A DNA stretch of 9,446 bases from Thermoplasmatales archaeon (GTDB taxonomy: Archaea; Thermoplasmatota; E2; DHVEG-1): assembly GCA_023128855.1 (NCBI GenBank), contig JAGMDE010000082.1, positions 1 through 9,446 of the forward strand, given 5' to 3'. This document shows, in pieces, positions 7,802 to 9,446 of this stretch (position 1 is the stretch's first letter; each line of letters begins with the position of its first letter). Below the pieces are notes generated by a model that saw nothing but the letters and a program-made list of their open reading frames with translations, did not search any database and was not told the DNA's origin. Position numbers and translations under genes: made by a program.

Positions 7802-7977
7802 AGAATTACAGAAGTAAGCATGAGAGAAAACTATTTATTCGGAAAATTTATTTAAAAATGGGGGACCTAGTTAAATTAAATGGGGAGGTTAACTGTACCT
7901 GCTTTCCGCTTAGAGGCGCATTCCTCCTATCAACGCATCCCGTCCCCCACTTCTTATTTTTACCACTAATTCTTTTT
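7802..7977 (+). ncRNA. Candidate structured small RNA (nested GC-rich stems at 7859-7949)
   Basis: In an AT-rich gap, 7859-7949 is markedly GC-rich and folds into nested stems. TGGGGGAC (7859-7866) pairs perfectly with GTCCCCCA (7942-7949). GGGAGG (7883-7888) pairs with CCTCCT (7923-7928) with one G-U. A weaker inner stem is GCTTT (7901-7905) with AGAGGC (7912-7917). A TATA box lies upstream at 7773-7780, and T-rich tracts follow (CTTCTTATTTTT from 7950, TTCTTTTTG to 7978). I do not recognise the family: there is no tRNA T-loop, no C/D or H/ACA boxes, and no SRP or RNase P signature. Strand and ends are inferred; the stems fold equally in the minus orientation. It could instead be a strong bidirectional terminator between the convergent genes. 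Confidence 0.4.
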
Positions 7978-7991
7978 GAATGTAATTAACT

Positions 7992-8036
7992 AAAAAGAGA
8001 ATACATTGTGTTCCAATATGGTTTGTTGAAACACAA
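7992..8036 (-). terminator. Intrinsic-type terminator of the uL1-uL10-P1 operon
   Basis: On the minus strand, 10 bases after the P1 stop, TTGTGTTTCAA (8036-8026) pairs with TTGGAACACAA (8016-8006) as an 11-bp stem with one T-G wobble and a 9-base loop. A short AT stretch and the run CTCTTTTT follow, ending at 7992. Hairpin plus T-run directly after the last gene fits transcript termination. Confidence 0.65.
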
Positions 8037-8045
8037 CATTTTTAC

Positions 8046-8363
8046 TTATCCGAATAGTGCGCCAAGACCTGCGGCTGCTTCTTCTTCAGAGACTTCTTCT
8101 TTTTCTTCTTTCTTCTTTTTTTCTTCCTTCTTCCCTTCAGGTTTTCCTTCTGCTGGTGCCTCTCCAGATGGAACTGCGGCTACTGGAACAGCAGCTGTTT
8201 TTATAGTCTCATCTATGTTTACGCCTTCAAGTGAAGCAGTTAATGCTTTAATTTTTGCATCATCAGCTTTTACACCAGCGGCTGTGAGTACTTTCTTTAT
8301 GTTTTCATCTGTTATTTTTTTACCTGCGGAGTGAAGAAGCATTGCGCTATATACGTATTCCAT
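8046..8363 (-). CDS. rpl12: Large ribosomal subunit stalk protein P1 (archaeal L12)
   Basis: This 105-residue protein is full-length for aP1. Residues 1-58 (MEYVYSAMLLHSAGKKIT...) are the helical dimerisation domain that binds the uL10 spine. About 59-75 is an Ala/Pro/Val hinge. About 76-95 is a Lys/Glu-rich charged linker encoded by a GAA/AAG low-complexity tract. Residues 96-105, AAAGLGALFG, are the conserved C-terminal peptide that recruits translational GTPases (EF1A, EF2, IF5B) and ABCE1 in archaea. Several dimers form the stalk. The start ATG is set by AGGAGG at 8371-8376, which overlaps the uL10 stop codon region, suggesting coupled translation. It is the last gene of the operon and is followed by a hairpin terminator. 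Confidence 0.97.
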   Translation of the reverse strand: MEYVYSAMLLHSAGKKITDENIKKVLTAAGVKADDAKIKALTASLEGVNIDETIKTAAVPVAAVPSGEAPAEGKPEGKKEEKKKKEEKEEVSEEEAAAGLGALFG

Positions 8364-8374
8364 TTCATTTCCTC

Positions 8375-9220
8375 CTAAGTTGTTATATTCTTTAAAGCAA
8401 GCATATTTGCATGTGCTTTTGAAATTAAATTCTGAACAGTATCTTTTGTCAGTATTCCTTTTTCGATAGCAAGAATAAATGCATTATTATGAGCCTTCAT
8501 TAGCAGTGGTCTAATTGTAAGTTCATTATACCAACCAGCCTCAATCGCTAGGTTGAGTGCATTTGTGGAAGCTTGTCTCATTCTTCCTATCATTCCGTCA
8601 ACATCAATATCTAAAACATCAGGTTTGAATATACTACCATCTTCAAACACTGCGTGAAGATTCATACCTATCTCAACAGGGAAGATTTCAAGTCTGGTAA
8701 GCATCTGAGCAACTTCAGAAGTTATCTTTTCCCCTTCAGGAACAATAACCTTATCATTTTTAATTACAACCTTACCCTCTTGGATAGCTGCTGGTATACC
8801 AACTTTTTGTAATTCTCCGACAACGGGCCCTGGTTTAAATGGGGTATCTCCAGCTTTTACTGATATATCATAAGTTGCAGTTTCCCCACCTTTAGCCGGA
8901 GCCATTGTTCGAGTTCCTTTAACCTTAGCGTAGAGTCTAAAAGGATTCATATCTGTAGCAATAATAGCAGTTTGACCAGAAACCAGTTCCTTCAAATCAG
9001 ATATTCCTTTGATTTGTTTTTCAGCATCATCCAGAGCTCTAAAGATTAGATTATTTTTTGCAGAACGAATACTCGCAGCTCCATGAAGACCTTTTCTCAT
9101 TTTCTGCATCTGTGGAGCAGGAATACCTCCGATTTCAACAATCCCTACTACCTTACTGTTAGTAAGTAGATCTGTTAGTTGTTTTACTTCCCCAGGTTTC
9201 CATTCTGCAACGTGAGCCAT
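8375..9220 (-). CDS. rplP0: Ribosomal protein uL10 (aP0), stalk base, without the usual acidic tail
   Basis: This 281-residue protein anchors P1 dimers to the GTPase centre of 23S rRNA. The N-terminus MAHVAEWKPGEVKQL and the block GLHGAASIRSAKNNLIFRAL are the archaeal P0 rRNA-binding domain. The central part (about 105-200, KGGETATYDISVKAGDT, FKPGPVVGELQ) is the archaeal/eukaryal insertion domain. From about 209 the spine helices follow (MRQASTNALNLAIEAG, then IRPLLMKAHNNAFILAIEKG, then VQNLISKAHANMLALKN), which bind P1 dimers. It stops at KNITT right after the last spine helix. Archaeal P0 proteins usually continue about 50-60 residues through an acidic linker to a GLSALFG-like peptide; here that tail is missing, with no remnant in the 11-base gap. 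The start is supported by AGAGGGATC upstream. Confidence 0.96.
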   Translation of the reverse strand: MAHVAEWKPGEVKQLTDLLTNSKVVGIVEIGGIPAPQMQKMRKGLHGAASIRSAKNNLIFRALDDAEKQIKGISDLKELVSGQTAIIATDMNPFRLYAKVKGTRTMAPAKGGETATYDISVKAGDTPFKPGPVVGELQKVGIPAAIQEGKVVIKNDKVIVPEGEKITSEVAQMLTRLEIFPVEIGMNLHAVFEDGSIFKPDVLDIDVDGMIGRMRQASTNALNLAIEAGWYNELTIRPLLMKAHNNAFILAIEKGILTKDTVQNLISKAHANMLALKNITT

Positions 9221-9231
9221 AGTTGATCCCT

Positions 9232-9446
9232 CTAGATAATCCTCTCTGACGGACCCATAGTTGTCTTAATGTAGACTGAGCCTATATTTATTCGACCACG
9301 TTCAAGTGAATCTTCTAATCGTTTAATAATTGCATCAACGTTTTCTGCAATATGTTCCTTAGGCATCTCTGCATTGCCTGCTACCGTATGAAATGTTTTA
9401 CTACTTTTAGATCGGAGTTTAATGGTATTGCGCAAGTTTTTTATCA
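9232..9446 (-). CDS. rpl1: Ribosomal protein uL1, C-terminal part (5' end outside window)
   Basis: The frame is open to the right edge; TTG at 9433-9435 is an internal Leu codon, not a start, because ATA-AAA-AAC-TTG continues the reading frame upstream. The sequence NLRNTIKLRSKSSKTFH, then AENVDAIIKRLE, then GSVYIKTTMGPSERII matches the C-terminal end of archaeal uL1, which forms the mobile L1 stalk at the E site and often autoregulates its own operon. About 71 residues of some 215 are visible. The stop TAG lies 11 bases before the uL10 start, within one operon. Confidence 0.95.
   Translation of the reverse strand, partial: IKNLRNTIKLRSKSSKTFHTVAGNAEMPKEHIAENVDAIIKRLEDSLERGRINIGSVYIKTTMGPSERII

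Noticed and set aside
7859..7949. tRNA gene suggested by the paired 8-base ends
   Set aside because: No T8, no T-loop TTCRA, no D-loop GG and no anticodon arm with T33 on either strand.
7859..7949. Fragment of 23S rRNA, because the minus strand contains GGGGGACGGG and ACAGTTAA
   Set aside because: The motif order does not match rRNA and the surrounding bases do not continue it; the resemblance is short and probably chance.
7783..7989. 68-codon plus-strand frame starting at TTG, or a 43-codon version from ATG 7858
   Set aside because: No ribosome binding site at these starts, odd composition, and it spans the GC-rich nested stems, which better explain the sequence.
8008..8334. Plus-strand 108-codon Ser/Phe/Ala-rich frame
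   Set aside because: Antisense of the P1 gene; its Ser/Phe runs are the complement of the Lys/Glu-rich linker.

Overview
This window reads as a stretch of an AT-rich archaeal chromosome. Three things point to archaea: the ribosomal order uL1-uL10-P1 with an archaeal/eukaryal-type stalk protein (not bacterial L7/L12), a family B DNA polymerase carrying a PCNA-binding tail and an intein, and TATA-box promoters with GGTGATT-type ribosome binding sites. Finer placement is inference. A divergent long PolB, a short uL10, and a secreted NosD/PKD surface protein would fit a Euryarchaeota/Thermoplasmata-like lineage, but the sequence alone does not prove it.

Layout from left to right. (1) 1-1908, minus: the first 636 residues of a large secreted protein made of a signal peptide, a right-handed beta-helix, a NosD-like capping segment, an Ig-like region and PKD domains; it runs off the left edge. 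(2) 2029-2328, plus: a 99-residue alpha/beta protein, Pcc1-like at best, divergently transcribed from gene 1. It ends in a peptide that looks like the ribosomal stalk C-terminus. (3) 2332-3339, minus: a class II histone-deacetylase-family (acetylpolyamine amidohydrolase-like) enzyme with all metal ligands, tail-to-tail with gene 2 across 3 bases. (4) 3433-7638, plus: a family B DNA polymerase with exonuclease and polymerase motifs, interrupted inside motif C by a 445-residue LAGLIDADG intein, and ending in a PIP box. (5) 7639-8045: a non-coding gap between convergent genes. It holds a GC-rich nested hairpin element (candidate small RNA) and the terminator of the ribosomal operon. (6) 8046-9446, minus: the stalk operon uL1 (partial)-uL10-P1, with 11-base gaps and a ribosome binding site before each downstream gene.

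The genes fall into unrelated housekeeping units: replication (PolB, tethered to PCNA), translation (stalk base uL10 plus stalk protein P1, with uL1), and probably acetyl-group metabolism or protein deacetylation. The surface protein is accessory.

Points most worth a second look are the structured GC-rich intergenic element, the missing acidic tail and stalk peptide of uL10 alongside a stalk-like peptide on the small unrelated protein, the intein in the polymerase active site, and the non-canonical polymerase motif B.
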